The position numbers were made by a program, and so were the translations under genes. From Pseudomonas fluorescens (GTDB taxonomy: Bacteria; Pseudomonadota; Gammaproteobacteria; Pseudomonadales; Pseudomonadaceae): DNA of 64,000 nucleotides. Numbering within the stretch: position 1 is the stretch's first letter; every line of letters starts with the position of its first letter. Where the stretch lies: positions 1,179,001 to 1,243,000 of the forward strand of contig NZ_CP015637.1 of assembly GCF_001708445.1 (NCBI RefSeq), written 5' to 3'. This document shows positions 25,325 through 32,805 of the stretch, piece after piece. The notes below the pieces were generated by a model that worked only from the letters and a program-made list of their open reading frames with translations, was not told the DNA's origin and ran no database searches.

Positions 25325-26092
25325 TCACACTTCGTCGCTGCCGTCGGCGCGCCAATAACCGACCGCCTTGAGGTACGCCTCATCGACGTGATGCGTGTCC
25401 AGCAGCACCCGGCGTACCTGGCGCGACAGCTTGGTTTCGGTCGCGACAAAACTGTACAGCGAGCCGCCCGGCAGGGTCAGGTTGCGCACCGTATCGAGCA
25501 GGTCATCCTGGCCGCGTATCACCCAAATCACGTCCACATCGGCAGCACTGTGCAACGCTTGTTGTTCTGCAGTGTTTTCGATTTCGATTACCGCCAGCAC
25601 CTTGCGGCCCGCCGGCAATTCTTCCAGGCGCCTTGCGATAGCCGGGATCGCGGTTTCATCACCGATCAACAAGTAGCTGTCGAAGATATCCGGCACGATC
25701 AACGAACCCCGTGGCCCGCCGATGTACAGGTGCTGGCCGACCTGTACCTGCTCGGCCCAAGTGGACGCCGGGCCATCGCCGTGCAGTACGAAGTCGATAT
25801 CCAGCTCGCCGATGCTCGAGTCAAAACGCCGGGGCGTGTAGTCGCGCATGGCCGGTTGCGGGCCATCGCCCTTGACGTTGAAAGTGGGACTTTCCAGCGC
25901 GGCTTGTTCGGCGGCGTTCTGCGGGAACAGCAGCTTGATATGGTCATCGGCGCCCAGGCTCACAAAACCTGCCAGCTCAGGCCCGCCCAGGGTGATACGC
26001 CGCATGCGCGGGGTGATATCCACCACCCGCAACACTTGCAGGCGACGGCGTTTGATTTCGTGGCTGACGCGATGGATGGTTTGCGTATTCAT
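25325..26092 (-). CDS. Siderophore-interacting protein / NADPH ferric-chelate reductase (YqjH/ViuB type)
   Basis: A 255-residue cytoplasmic flavoprotein that would reduce iron from ferric siderophores. FAD-binding domain about 15-125 with the MRRITLGG and MRDYTPRRFD motifs; NAD(P)H-binding SIP domain about 126-255 (YLLIGDETAIPAIARRLEEL and SLYSFVATETKLSRQVRRVL), ending KAVGYWRADGSDEV. It is encoded after and overlapping by 4 nt with a PadR regulator, the same pairing as E. coli yqjI-yqjH. Expression is therefore likely metal-responsive through that regulator. A remnant of the same gene pair lies at 15554-15785. Confidence 0.88.
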   Translation of the reverse strand: MNTQTIHRVSHEIKRRRLQVLRVVDITPRMRRITLGGPELAGFVSLGADDHIKLLFPQNAAEQAALESPTFNVKGDGPQPAMRDYTPRRFDSSIGELDIDFVLHGDGPASTWAEQVQVGQHLYIGGPRGSLIVPDIFDSYLLIGDETAIPAIARRLEELPAGRKVLAVIEIENTAEQQALHSAADVDVIWVIRGQDDLLDTVRNLTLPGGSLYSFVATETKLSRQVRRVLLDTHHVDEAYLKAVGYWRADGSDEV

Positions 26093-26640
26093 TGGTTTTT
26101 CCCGTCTGCGATGGCTTGAGCGGTGCCGTTGAGCAGTGCCGCGACACGTACGATTTCTTCCGGGGTCCAGCGCCCGTGGTGCAGTTGCAAGGCGTGGCGC
26201 AGGTTGTGCACCGCTTCGTGGATCTGTGCCGGTCGATCATGGCCGCGCAGCGAACGCTTGCTCACATCAATGCGCATGCGCACGCCCTCCAGCGCCACGG
26301 CCTGCTCACTTAAAGAAAGACGACCGGCGTCGGTGATGGTGTAGCGTTTTTTTCCACCTTCGGCGTCGCCGCTGACCAGCTCGCTTTCTTCAAGGAAGGT
26401 CAAGGTCGGGTAGATCACGCCTGGGCTGGGGCTGTAGGCGCCGTCGAACATGGTTTCGATCTGGCGGATCAGGTCATAGCCATGGCACGGCTGCTCGGCG
26501 ATCAGGGCCAGCAGCAGCAGTTTCAAGTCGCCGGGGGCGAAGACGCGGGGGCCACGTCCGCCGCGTTCGCGGCCGGGGCGTTTCTCGAAGCCGTCACCGT
26601 GCTCGTGGGGTTCGCGGTGGTGGGGGTGATGCTCTCTCAT
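26089..26640 (-). CDS. PadR-family regulator with His-rich N-terminus (YqjI-like)
   Basis: A 183-residue regulator. Residues 1-33 are His/Arg-rich (MREHHPHHREPHEHG), a feature of the nickel/iron-responsive YqjI group; the winged helix is at about 34-105 (PGDLKLLLLALIAEQPCHGY, DGAYSPSPGVIYPTLTFLEE, EGGKKRYTITDAGR), with a C-terminal dimerisation helix to the end. It probably represses itself and the downstream ferric reductase, which it overlaps by 4 nt. The ATG at 26640 is chosen with GAGGG upstream; a longer frame to 26742 would run through the operator palindromes. Metal identity is inferred. Confidence 0.85.
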   Translation of the reverse strand: MREHHPHHREPHEHGDGFEKRPGRERGGRGPRVFAPGDLKLLLLALIAEQPCHGYDLIRQIETMFDGAYSPSPGVIYPTLTFLEESELVSGDAEGGKKRYTITDAGRLSLSEQAVALEGVRMRIDVSKRSLRGHDRPAQIHEAVHNLRHALQLHHGRWTPEEIVRVAALLNGTAQAIADGKNQ

Positions 26641-26654
26641 GGGGATACCCTCTG

Positions 26655-26685
26655 TTGTATTAAGATACAACGTAAGATATATCTT
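26655..26685. promoter_or_regulatory. Tandem palindromes in the PadR/ferric reductase promoter
   Basis: TTGTAT-TAAG-ATACAA (26655-26670) and AAGATATATCTT (26674-26685) are two perfect palindromes 4 nt apart, immediately upstream of the PadR gene. An AGATATATCT core also survives upstream of the deleted copy (15816-15825). They are a good candidate for the autoregulatory PadR operator. Confidence 0.65.
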
Positions 26686-26699
26686 TAGCCCGTGCAAGC

Positions 26700-27098
26700 C
26701 TTCGCGACCGACGGTGCACGCTTGCACGGCCAGCGTTGGCATTCTGGGCTAAAAGTTATTATTAGAGTCATTATTCAGGTCGTTGATCCGGTTGAATAAG
26801 TTAATGCTTTTTGGCTTAATATCGTAATTCTTGTATTGTAAGTTTCTCCAGTTTGCCCACATGTACTTAGCAAGTAGTCTTGTTCCTACAGTTGAGTTTT
26901 AAGTTTTGGCTAAGTGCCATGTTTTTCTCTCGAGTGGCGTCTGGCTTGGGCTACGCCTTCATGGGAAGTAGACTGCTTACTTGTGTTTCAACTCCGTGGA
27001 TGATCTTCTCTCCCCAACTAATGCTCTTGGGGAAATATGCCGATTTCAAAAAAACATTTGATGTTGGTAGTCCTAATTTGAATAACAGGTAACTTGCT
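26700..27098 (+). other. AT-rich promoter region of alpha-fimbrial cluster
   Basis: About 400 bp without a convincing gene. It is AT-rich, contrasting with both sides, and must hold the promoter for the major alpha pilin. A 70-codon frame (26880-27092) has no family look and no Shine-Dalgarno. No clear operator was recognised. Confidence 0.5.
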
Positions 27099-27596
27099 AT
27101 GTTCAAGAAGTTTGCACTTTCCGTTCCTCTGGCTGTTATGGCGATGAGTGCTTCAGTCACCTTCGCGGCGGGCGAGGCGAGCCATACCGTCACCCTCAAG
27201 GCCAACATCCCGACGACCGTGTTCCACGTTCAGCCACGTGACCCCAACTGGGGCCGCGACGAAACCATGAACTACAACCTGGTGAGCGGTGAGCTGGCAC
27301 CGCTGAGCGCGATTTACGACATGCGTAATACCAACGGTTCCATCCATGCCTACATCGAAGGTGGCCCGGCCGTGCTGTTCAACGGTGATACCACCCAGAA
27401 CATCCCGCTGACCACGACCCTGAACGGCGTCACCCTCACCGGCACCCCCCAGGAAGTGGTCAATGATGCCGACTCCACACCGGGCATCGGCGCTGAGTTG
27501 CGTATTGCAGCAGCCAAGCCTGGCGCCAGCCAGCGTGGTGCCTACACCAGCGTCATGCCATTGGTGTTTGACGCGGTACTGCCTGTAGGCCCTTGA
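27099..27596 (+). CDS. CS1-type (alpha) major fimbrial subunit
   Basis: A 165-residue pilin of the CS1/CFA-I/Cbl family. Signal peptide about 1-23 (VTFA|AGE); mature protein contains no cysteine, as in alpha fimbriae, with family features VTLKANIPTTVFHVQPRDPN, W, MNYNLVSGELAPLSAIYDMR and a C-terminal MPLVFDAVL strand. It would polymerise into the shaft by donor-strand exchange at a CS1-type usher. First gene of the cluster and followed by a terminator-like hairpin. Unrelated in sequence to the pilins of cluster 1. Confidence 0.9.
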   Translation: MFKKFALSVPLAVMAMSASVTFAAGEASHTVTLKANIPTTVFHVQPRDPNWGRDETMNYNLVSGELAPLSAIYDMRNTNGSIHAYIEGGPAVLFNGDTTQNIPLTTTLNGVTLTGTPQEVVNDADSTPGIGAELRIAAAKPGASQRGAYTSVMPLVFDAVLPVGP

Positions 27597-27640
27597 AGGT
27601 GACGGGGCCTGCTGAGTTCCGTGCTCGCAGGTGATGGTTT

Positions 27641-27681
27641 ACAGGTCGGCCGATATTCCCCGGTCTGGCCGGCCTGTTTTT
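27641..27681 (+). terminator. Attenuator-like hairpin between alpha pilin and usher
   Basis: ACAGGTCGGCC (27641-27651) and GGCCGGCCTGT (27667-27677) form an 11-bp stem with one G-U pair and a 15-nt loop, followed by TTTT. Partial termination here would keep usher expression far below pilin. Confidence 0.8.
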
Positions 27682-27713
27682 GCCTTGCAATCTGGTAATT
27701 AGAGTATCCGTCC

Positions 27714-30233
27714 ATGTTCCCGATGACACCCATCGCGGTTGCCCTTGCGCTATTGATTTGCACGGGCGCCTTGGCGGCGCCGGCCACGCCCGCCATGGTG
27801 CCCGGCAGTCTGGTCGCCCAGGCCCAAGGCTTGCCAGCGGGTTTTACCGAGCATTTTTTTGAGGTTCCGCTGGCGGTACGCGTGGAGCTTGATCAGCAAC
27901 TGTTGGGCGAGGCGTTGATCGTTCTGTCTAAAGACGATCGCGTGACACTGCTTGAGTTTACCGACACGCAGGGCAGCCCGGTGGCCGCGGCAACTCGTGA
28001 CACCTGGCAAGCGATTCTGGAACAAGGCATTGCCTTGGGCGCATGCACTCAGTCATGCCCGCAGCAACTGGTGTCGGCGTTCTACAGCCTGGAAAGCTCC
28101 CAGCTGTCGATCATTACCCAAAACGTGGAGCGCGATGGGACAGCCCCGCGCTTTTACGAACTGCCCGTGGATGGCAGTCGGGGTTTGATACTCAACAACC
28201 AGCTCAACCTCAATGGCGGGCAGAGCCAGGATCTCGGTGGGCGCTACGGCCTGCAGGCCAGTTCCAGCCTGGGCAACTGGACCCAGATGTTCAACCTGCA
28301 AGTGGCACGTCAGAGCGGCGACGAAGAGCACCTGCGCCATGCCATCCATGAGCTATATACCCAGCGTGAGCTGGAAGGGCGCTTCCTGCGCCTGGGCCAC
28401 TTCACACCCAATTCCGATGGGCTTACCCGCCAGTTGCGCACCTTCGGCGCCAGTCCGGACACCGCGCTGGGCGTGATGTATGGCAGTTCCGACAGCCTGG
28501 CCATCAACAGCGCCAGGCCCAGCGTTTACCCGATCTACGTCACCGCGAACCGCCAGGCGGCCGTCGAGATTTATCGTAATGGCCTGTTGATCAATACCCA
28601 GGCGGTGGCCGCCGGTTTGCAGACGCTGGATACGCGGCCTTTACCGGGCGGGATATATGAGGTGGAGGTCCGCATGATCGAAGACGGCTTGACCGTCGGC
28701 ACCACCCAAGAGCTGGTCTATAAGCCGAGTAATTGGCGCAACGTCGAAGACCGTTGGCGCTATAACGTCTTTGCCGGGCGCGAAACCAAACTGTTCAGCA
28801 ATTGGGACGACCAGGCCTCGGGTGCGCTGACCACGGGCGCGTCGGTCAACTACCTGCTGCATCCACGGGTCATTCTCGGGTTGTCGGCTCGCGAGGTGCG
28901 TGAGCAATTGCAATACGGTGGTTCGATAGACTGGACCCTCTCCAACTACTCCAGCGTCTATGCGAACCTCTACAAAACCCAGGACCATGGCACGGGGCTG
29001 GACCTGCAGGGCCTGTATACCTTCGGCGCCACCAACCTGGTGTTCAGCCACAATCGCAGCTGGCTGGATACCCGCGATACCTTCGAAACCCTGCCGGACG
29101 GCACGCGTTTACGGCGCAACACCTTCGTCGGTGAGGCCAGTAATACGGCGCTGTCGGTGAACCACCGTGTCGATGAAAAAAACACGCTGAATGTGCGCCT
29201 GGCCTACAGCGAAGGCAACGTCGAAGGCGCCGGCCTGGACCTGGGCTGGAGTCGCCGCGACACACTGCTGGGCAGTGATGCCAACTGGCGCTTTGCGGTA
29301 TTTGATCGTCCTGGTTCCAGTGCCACGAACGAACAGCGCAACCGGGGGGTGGATATCACCCTGAGCCTGGCGCTGGGCAGCGATGGCCGGCAGATTTCCG
29401 GCAGCGTCGGTACCCGCACGGCCCGCGACGGTGGGCGGGATAACAACGCGTCGGTCACCGTCCGGCAGGACCTCACCGATCATGTGCTGCAGAGCGTGTC
29501 CGCCACCGCCATCACCGACACCTATGGTGTGGGCCTTTCAGGCATGGCCAGTTTCAGTACCGAGTCAATCGGCGGCGATGGTTTTATCCAGCGCAGCTCC
29601 TTCAATGATGAGCTCACCGGTGGCCTGAACCTGAACAGCACCCTTGTGGCCGGTGCCGGCAAAATGGTGTTGAGCAATCAATACCAGGGCAACGGTGCGG
29701 GCATGATCGTCGATGTCGAAACCGACCTGGACGATATTGCCATACGGGCCGATGACCTGAACGGTGGCGGCACGCTTCTGCGTCCAGGGCGTAACTACAT
29801 GCCGGTATCCGCCTACCGAAGCAGCAGCCTGAGTTTCGATTTCGAGGGCAACCACCCACCGGCGGCCAATATCCAACCGGCGCGCTCCGCTTATCACTTG
29901 AACAAGGGCGGCGTGGATTACCGCAAAGTCACGGTGATGAAAACCGTCAGCGTGTTGGGTCGCCTGTTGGACGCCCACGGCACGCCGCTCAAGGGGCATC
30001 AGGTGATCAACCACGCCAGCCGAGGCGTCAGCGAAGTGGACGGGTTTTTCTCCATGGAAATGACCACCAGCGCGCCGACCCTGGAAGTGCGTTACCAGAG
30101 CCAGTTGTTATGCCGGTTCCGCCTGGACCCGAATAACACTCCTGCCGAAAACGATGTGTTGATGATCGGTGACCTGCGTTGCACGCCCGATTCACTTGCC
30201 GACGCCACTCTTCAGGGCGCAACCGCCGGTTGA
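27714..30233 (+). CDS. CS1-type (alpha) fimbrial usher
   Basis: An 839-residue outer-membrane usher of the CooC/CfaC/TcfC group. Signal peptide about 1-21 (GALA|APAT); N-terminal periplasmic domain with GFTEHFFEVPLAVRVELDQQ; barrel region with ARPSVYPIYVTANRQAAVEI and YKPSNWRNVEDRWRYNVFAG; C-terminal domain with HLNKGGVDYRKVTVMKTVSV, GRLLDAHGTPLKGHQVIN and terminal FRLDPNN and GDLRC. It is only distantly like the FimD-type usher at 17457-20060, so the two pilus systems are independent. The tip gene starts 32 nt downstream. Confidence 0.92.
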   Translation: MFPMTPIAVALALLICTGALAAPATPAMVPGSLVAQAQGLPAGFTEHFFEVPLAVRVELDQQLLGEALIVLSKDDRVTLLEFTDTQGSPVAAATRDTWQAILEQGIALGACTQSCPQQLVSAFYSLESSQLSIITQNVERDGTAPRFYELPVDGSRGLILNNQLNLNGGQSQDLGGRYGLQASSSLGNWTQMFNLQVARQSGDEEHLRHAIHELYTQRELEGRFLRLGHFTPNSDGLTRQLRTFGASPDTALGVMYGSSDSLAINSARPSVYPIYVTANRQAAVEIYRNGLLINTQAVAAGLQTLDTRPLPGGIYEVEVRMIEDGLTVGTTQELVYKPSNWRNVEDRWRYNVFAGRETKLFSNWDDQASGALTTGASVNYLLHPRVILGLSAREVREQLQYGGSIDWTLSNYSSVYANLYKTQDHGTGLDLQGLYTFGATNLVFSHNRSWLDTRDTFETLPDGTRLRRNTFVGEASNTALSVNHRVDEKNTLNVRLAYSEGNVEGAGLDLGWSRRDTLLGSDANWRFAVFDRPGSSATNEQRNRGVDITLSLALGSDGRQISGSVGTRTARDGGRDNNASVTVRQDLTDHVLQSVSATAITDTYGVGLSGMASFSTESIGGDGFIQRSSFNDELTGGLNLNSTLVAGAGKMVLSNQYQGNGAGMIVDVETDLDDIAIRADDLNGGGTLLRPGRNYMPVSAYRSSSLSFDFEGNHPPAANIQPARSAYHLNKGGVDYRKVTVMKTVSVLGRLLDAHGTPLKGHQVINHASRGVSEVDGFFSMEMTTSAPTLEVRYQSQLLCRFRLDPNNTPAENDVLMIGDLRCTPDSLADATLQGATAG

Positions 30234-30264
30234 TGGCGACCCAGACACTGCCAGTGGAATTTCT

Positions 30265-31518
30265 ATGAGCCTATTCACAACCCTGAAAAAAACCTCAGCG
30301 CCGAGTGCATTGGCGCTGGCCCTGGTGTTTTCAAGCCCATTGGCGCTCGCCTTCGTCGAAGAGGTGACGGCGGTGTTTCGTCCGGATCCCTCCAACCCGA
30401 TGAGCAACAAGTTTAAAAACACCACCCCGGAAGGCGGCGTGTGCGCCTGGCATCCCCCGGCTATTCCCAAATGCAGGGCGTTAAACATTTTCGGCATCCG
30501 CAATACTGGCTTTAGCGCCAGTTCCAGTGGGCCGATTCTGGCCAATCCCACCGATCCACGTCAGGGCGCCTATTTCAAAGTGCCTTCCGAATGGCGTGAT
30601 CTGCAAGTGACCCATGTGGGTACCGGCGAGGTGGAAACCGTACAGATGCGTATCGCCGGTGTCGGCGCGCGCTGGAATCTGCCACGTCCGCCGGGTGTGT
30701 CCGCGTTTATGACGGCCGAGACGCCCGGTTGGTCCACTTACTGGTATGGCGCCCCGGAGCCGTGCCAGCCGATCAACTATTTGGCAGCAGGCAACAACTT
30801 TGCGTTGTTTTTCTGGATCGTGCCGGAGGGCGCGGGGGCTTGCAGCGTAAAAAACGGCACCGAAATTCCGTGGTTCACCTATTCGCACCTGGAGTACGCC
30901 TACGAACTCAAGACCCCCAACCCGCTGACGATGAATACGGGGGAGTACCGTGGTTCACTCACCTATTCCATGGGGCCGGGTGGGGATTTTGACTTCGGCG
31001 ACATCATGAAACCCGGCGACACAGTCGCCACCTTCAACTTCACCCTGAGCGTTGAGCACCAACTCAAAGTCGATATTCCGCCGGGAGGCAACCGTATCGA
31101 ACTGTTGCCCCAGGGCGGCTGGCAAGCCTGGCTCAATGCTGGCCGCCGGCCGGACAGGCTGTACCGGGACCAGACGTTCCGCCTGTCGGCGTCCTCGCGT
31201 TTCAAAATGCAGATGGAGTGCTCGCTGGTAATCGGCAACACCTGCGGCCTGCGTAACGGCAATGGCGATGAAGTGCCCTTGCAGGTTGCCGTGAGCCTGC
31301 CCTATGGCCTGCAGGATGGTCACGACCAAGCGGTGAACAAACGGCCATTGCGCCTGGATGGCAGCGGCACCGAACTGTTCCAGCCGCTGCAGTACGTCAA
31401 CGATCGGCCCGCCACTCTGCATTTTGAAGTGGACCGGGCGAATGTGAGCCAGATGCTTGAACATCCCGGCACCACCTATTCGGGTGTCGTCACCGTGATT
31501 TGGGATTCCCAGGTGTAG
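30265..31518 (+). CDS. CS1-type tip adhesin (CblD/CooD/CfaE family)
   Basis: A 417-residue two-domain tip protein that initiates alpha pili and mediates adhesion. Signal peptide about 1-29 (LALA|FVE). The N-terminal adhesin domain about 30-210 carries a cysteine pair region (GVCAWHPPAIPKC) and EPCQPINYLAAGNNFALFFW; the C-terminal pilin domain spans about 240-417 (FNFTLSVEHQLKVDIPPGGN, MQMECSLVIGNTCGLRNG, GVVTVIWDSQV). The ATG at 30265 is chosen; the longer frame from 30169 lies inside the usher end. Receptor unknown. Confidence 0.88.
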   Translation: MSLFTTLKKTSAPSALALALVFSSPLALAFVEEVTAVFRPDPSNPMSNKFKNTTPEGGVCAWHPPAIPKCRALNIFGIRNTGFSASSSGPILANPTDPRQGAYFKVPSEWRDLQVTHVGTGEVETVQMRIAGVGARWNLPRPPGVSAFMTAETPGWSTYWYGAPEPCQPINYLAAGNNFALFFWIVPEGAGACSVKNGTEIPWFTYSHLEYAYELKTPNPLTMNTGEYRGSLTYSMGPGGDFDFGDIMKPGDTVATFNFTLSVEHQLKVDIPPGGNRIELLPQGGWQAWLNAGRRPDRLYRDQTFRLSASSRFKMQMECSLVIGNTCGLRNGNGDEVPLQVAVSLPYGLQDGHDQAVNKRPLRLDGSGTELFQPLQYVNDRPATLHFEVDRANVSQMLEHPGTTYSGVVTVIWDSQV

Positions 31519-31558
31519 GGCCGTTATTCCTACAGTCCATTTATGAGGCGTCGTTGAA

Positions 31559-32317
31559 ATGAAGCATGCAGTGTTGTGGATCGGTGTGTTGCTGTTGTCC
31601 GTCAAGGCCCATGCGGGGCCGATGATCAATGTCGGGGTGGTGTATGACTATCTGGAGGCGGATCGCAGTTCCTTTCTCAAGCGGGTATTCAATGGGGGAA
31701 CCAGCACCGCGTTCGTGAAGGTGGATGTGCTGGAAATCCTCTACAACGCCGATGGCACTTCCCAGGAAGTCGCCCTCCCGTCCCTGGCCGATGCTCGGGG
31801 CAACACCACTGGGCGCGATGGCTTGATGGCCAGCCCTGCGCGGTTGATCGTGCCCGCCGGTGGCCGCCAGGGCACCCGGCTGTTGTATCGGGGGGAGCGG
31901 GATAAGGAGCGTTACTTTCGGGTGCGGTTCATTCCGGTGGTCCCCCAAAAGGAAGACGATTTTGCTGTGACCGAGCAGGAACGCGACGACTATAAAAACA
32001 ACCTGGCGGCGGGCGTGAACGTGATGGCGGGTTATGGCACGGTGTTTTTCGTGCGCCCCAAACAGACGCGTTTCGACACGCAGGTCGACGAGACCGCCAG
32101 CGAGTACCGGTTGCACAACGCAGGCAACAGCGTGGTGGTGCTGGACGAATTTCGCGACTGCGCCATCGCTCGGGCCAGCGATTGCGCGCCCACCACCAAG
32201 CACCACATTCTGCCTGGCCGGCGCTTGACGTTCGAAAAGAAACCCGATCGCCAATACAGCTTTCAAATGATTGAAGGGCAGCAGAAACGGTCGATGACGG
32301 TCAAGGTTAATGGGTGA
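31559..32317 (+). CDS. CS1-type (alpha) periplasmic chaperone
   Basis: A 252-residue chaperone of the CooB/CblB/CfaA type: signal peptide 1-19 (KAHA|GPM), first Ig domain (INVGVVYDYLEADRSSFLKR to RDKERYFRVRFIPVVPQKED) and second Ig domain ending SFQMIEGQQKRSMTVKVNG. It would hold alpha pilin subunits in the periplasm. It is intact, unlike the chaperone of cluster 1, and it is not closely related to it, so it probably cannot substitute. Its stop overlaps the next start. Confidence 0.88.
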   Translation: MKHAVLWIGVLLLSVKAHAGPMINVGVVYDYLEADRSSFLKRVFNGGTSTAFVKVDVLEILYNADGTSQEVALPSLADARGNTTGRDGLMASPARLIVPAGGRQGTRLLYRGERDKERYFRVRFIPVVPQKEDDFAVTEQERDDYKNNLAAGVNVMAGYGTVFFVRPKQTRFDTQVDETASEYRLHNAGNSVVVLDEFRDCAIARASDCAPTTKHHILPGRRLTFEKKPDRQYSFQMIEGQQKRSMTVKVNG

Positions 32318-32805
32318 ATACGATGCTCAAGCAACTGACAACCCTTGTCCTTCTGACCTTGCCGGCAGTCCCCGTGGCGTGGGCGTCTTTTATTCAGGAA
32401 CGCCATAGCTTCGACGTGTCGGTAACCATTCCGGTGCGCGACGCTTATGTGCTGCCCTCGGAGTCCAACTGGATGGGCCAGGAGCAAGAGCTGGCCTGGA
32501 ACCTGGTCACCTCGCAGCTCAGTCGCTTGCGCAAGCACTTCGACGTCAAGAACCTCAGTGGCGGTGTGGCCGCACGGTTGCTGGATACGCCCTATCTGCA
32601 CAGCGGGCGACACCGTATCGACCTGCAGGTGATGTTCAATCAGGTTCCGCTGACGCTGGACAGTACTGAAGTGGTCGGCGCCGAGGTGGCCAGGACAGGC
32701 ACGCGCGCCGAGCTGGAGATCGCGGCGATACAGCCCGACGACGGTTACCAGGGCGGCAGCTATTACGGCACCGTACACCTGATGTTCGACTTCCTGGCGC
32801 CTTAG
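32314..32805 (+). CDS. CS1-type minor fimbrial subunit
   Basis: A 163-residue cysteine-free pilin of the same family as the major subunit at 27099: FDVSVTIPVRDAYVLPSESN, W, ELAWNLVTSQLSRLRKHFDV, and YYGTVHLMFDFLAP at the C-terminus. Signal peptide about 1-24 (AWA|SF). The GTG at 32314 overlaps the chaperone stop; an ATG at 32323 with GGGTGA upstream is an equally good start. Its place at the operon end suggests a minor or terminating pilin. The stop overlaps the convergent PBP stop by 4 nt. Confidence 0.82.
   Translation: MNTMLKQLTTLVLLTLPAVPVAWASFIQERHSFDVSVTIPVRDAYVLPSESNWMGQEQELAWNLVTSQLSRLRKHFDVKNLSGGVAARLLDTPYLHSGRHRIDLQVMFNQVPLTLDSTEVVGAEVARTGTRAELEIAAIQPDDGYQGGSYYGTVHLMFDFLAP

Noticed and set aside
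26880..27092. 70-codon frame between the PadR gene and the alpha pilin
   Set aside because: No Shine-Dalgarno, mixed hydrophobic content without a family look, and it lies in the expected promoter region of the pilin.
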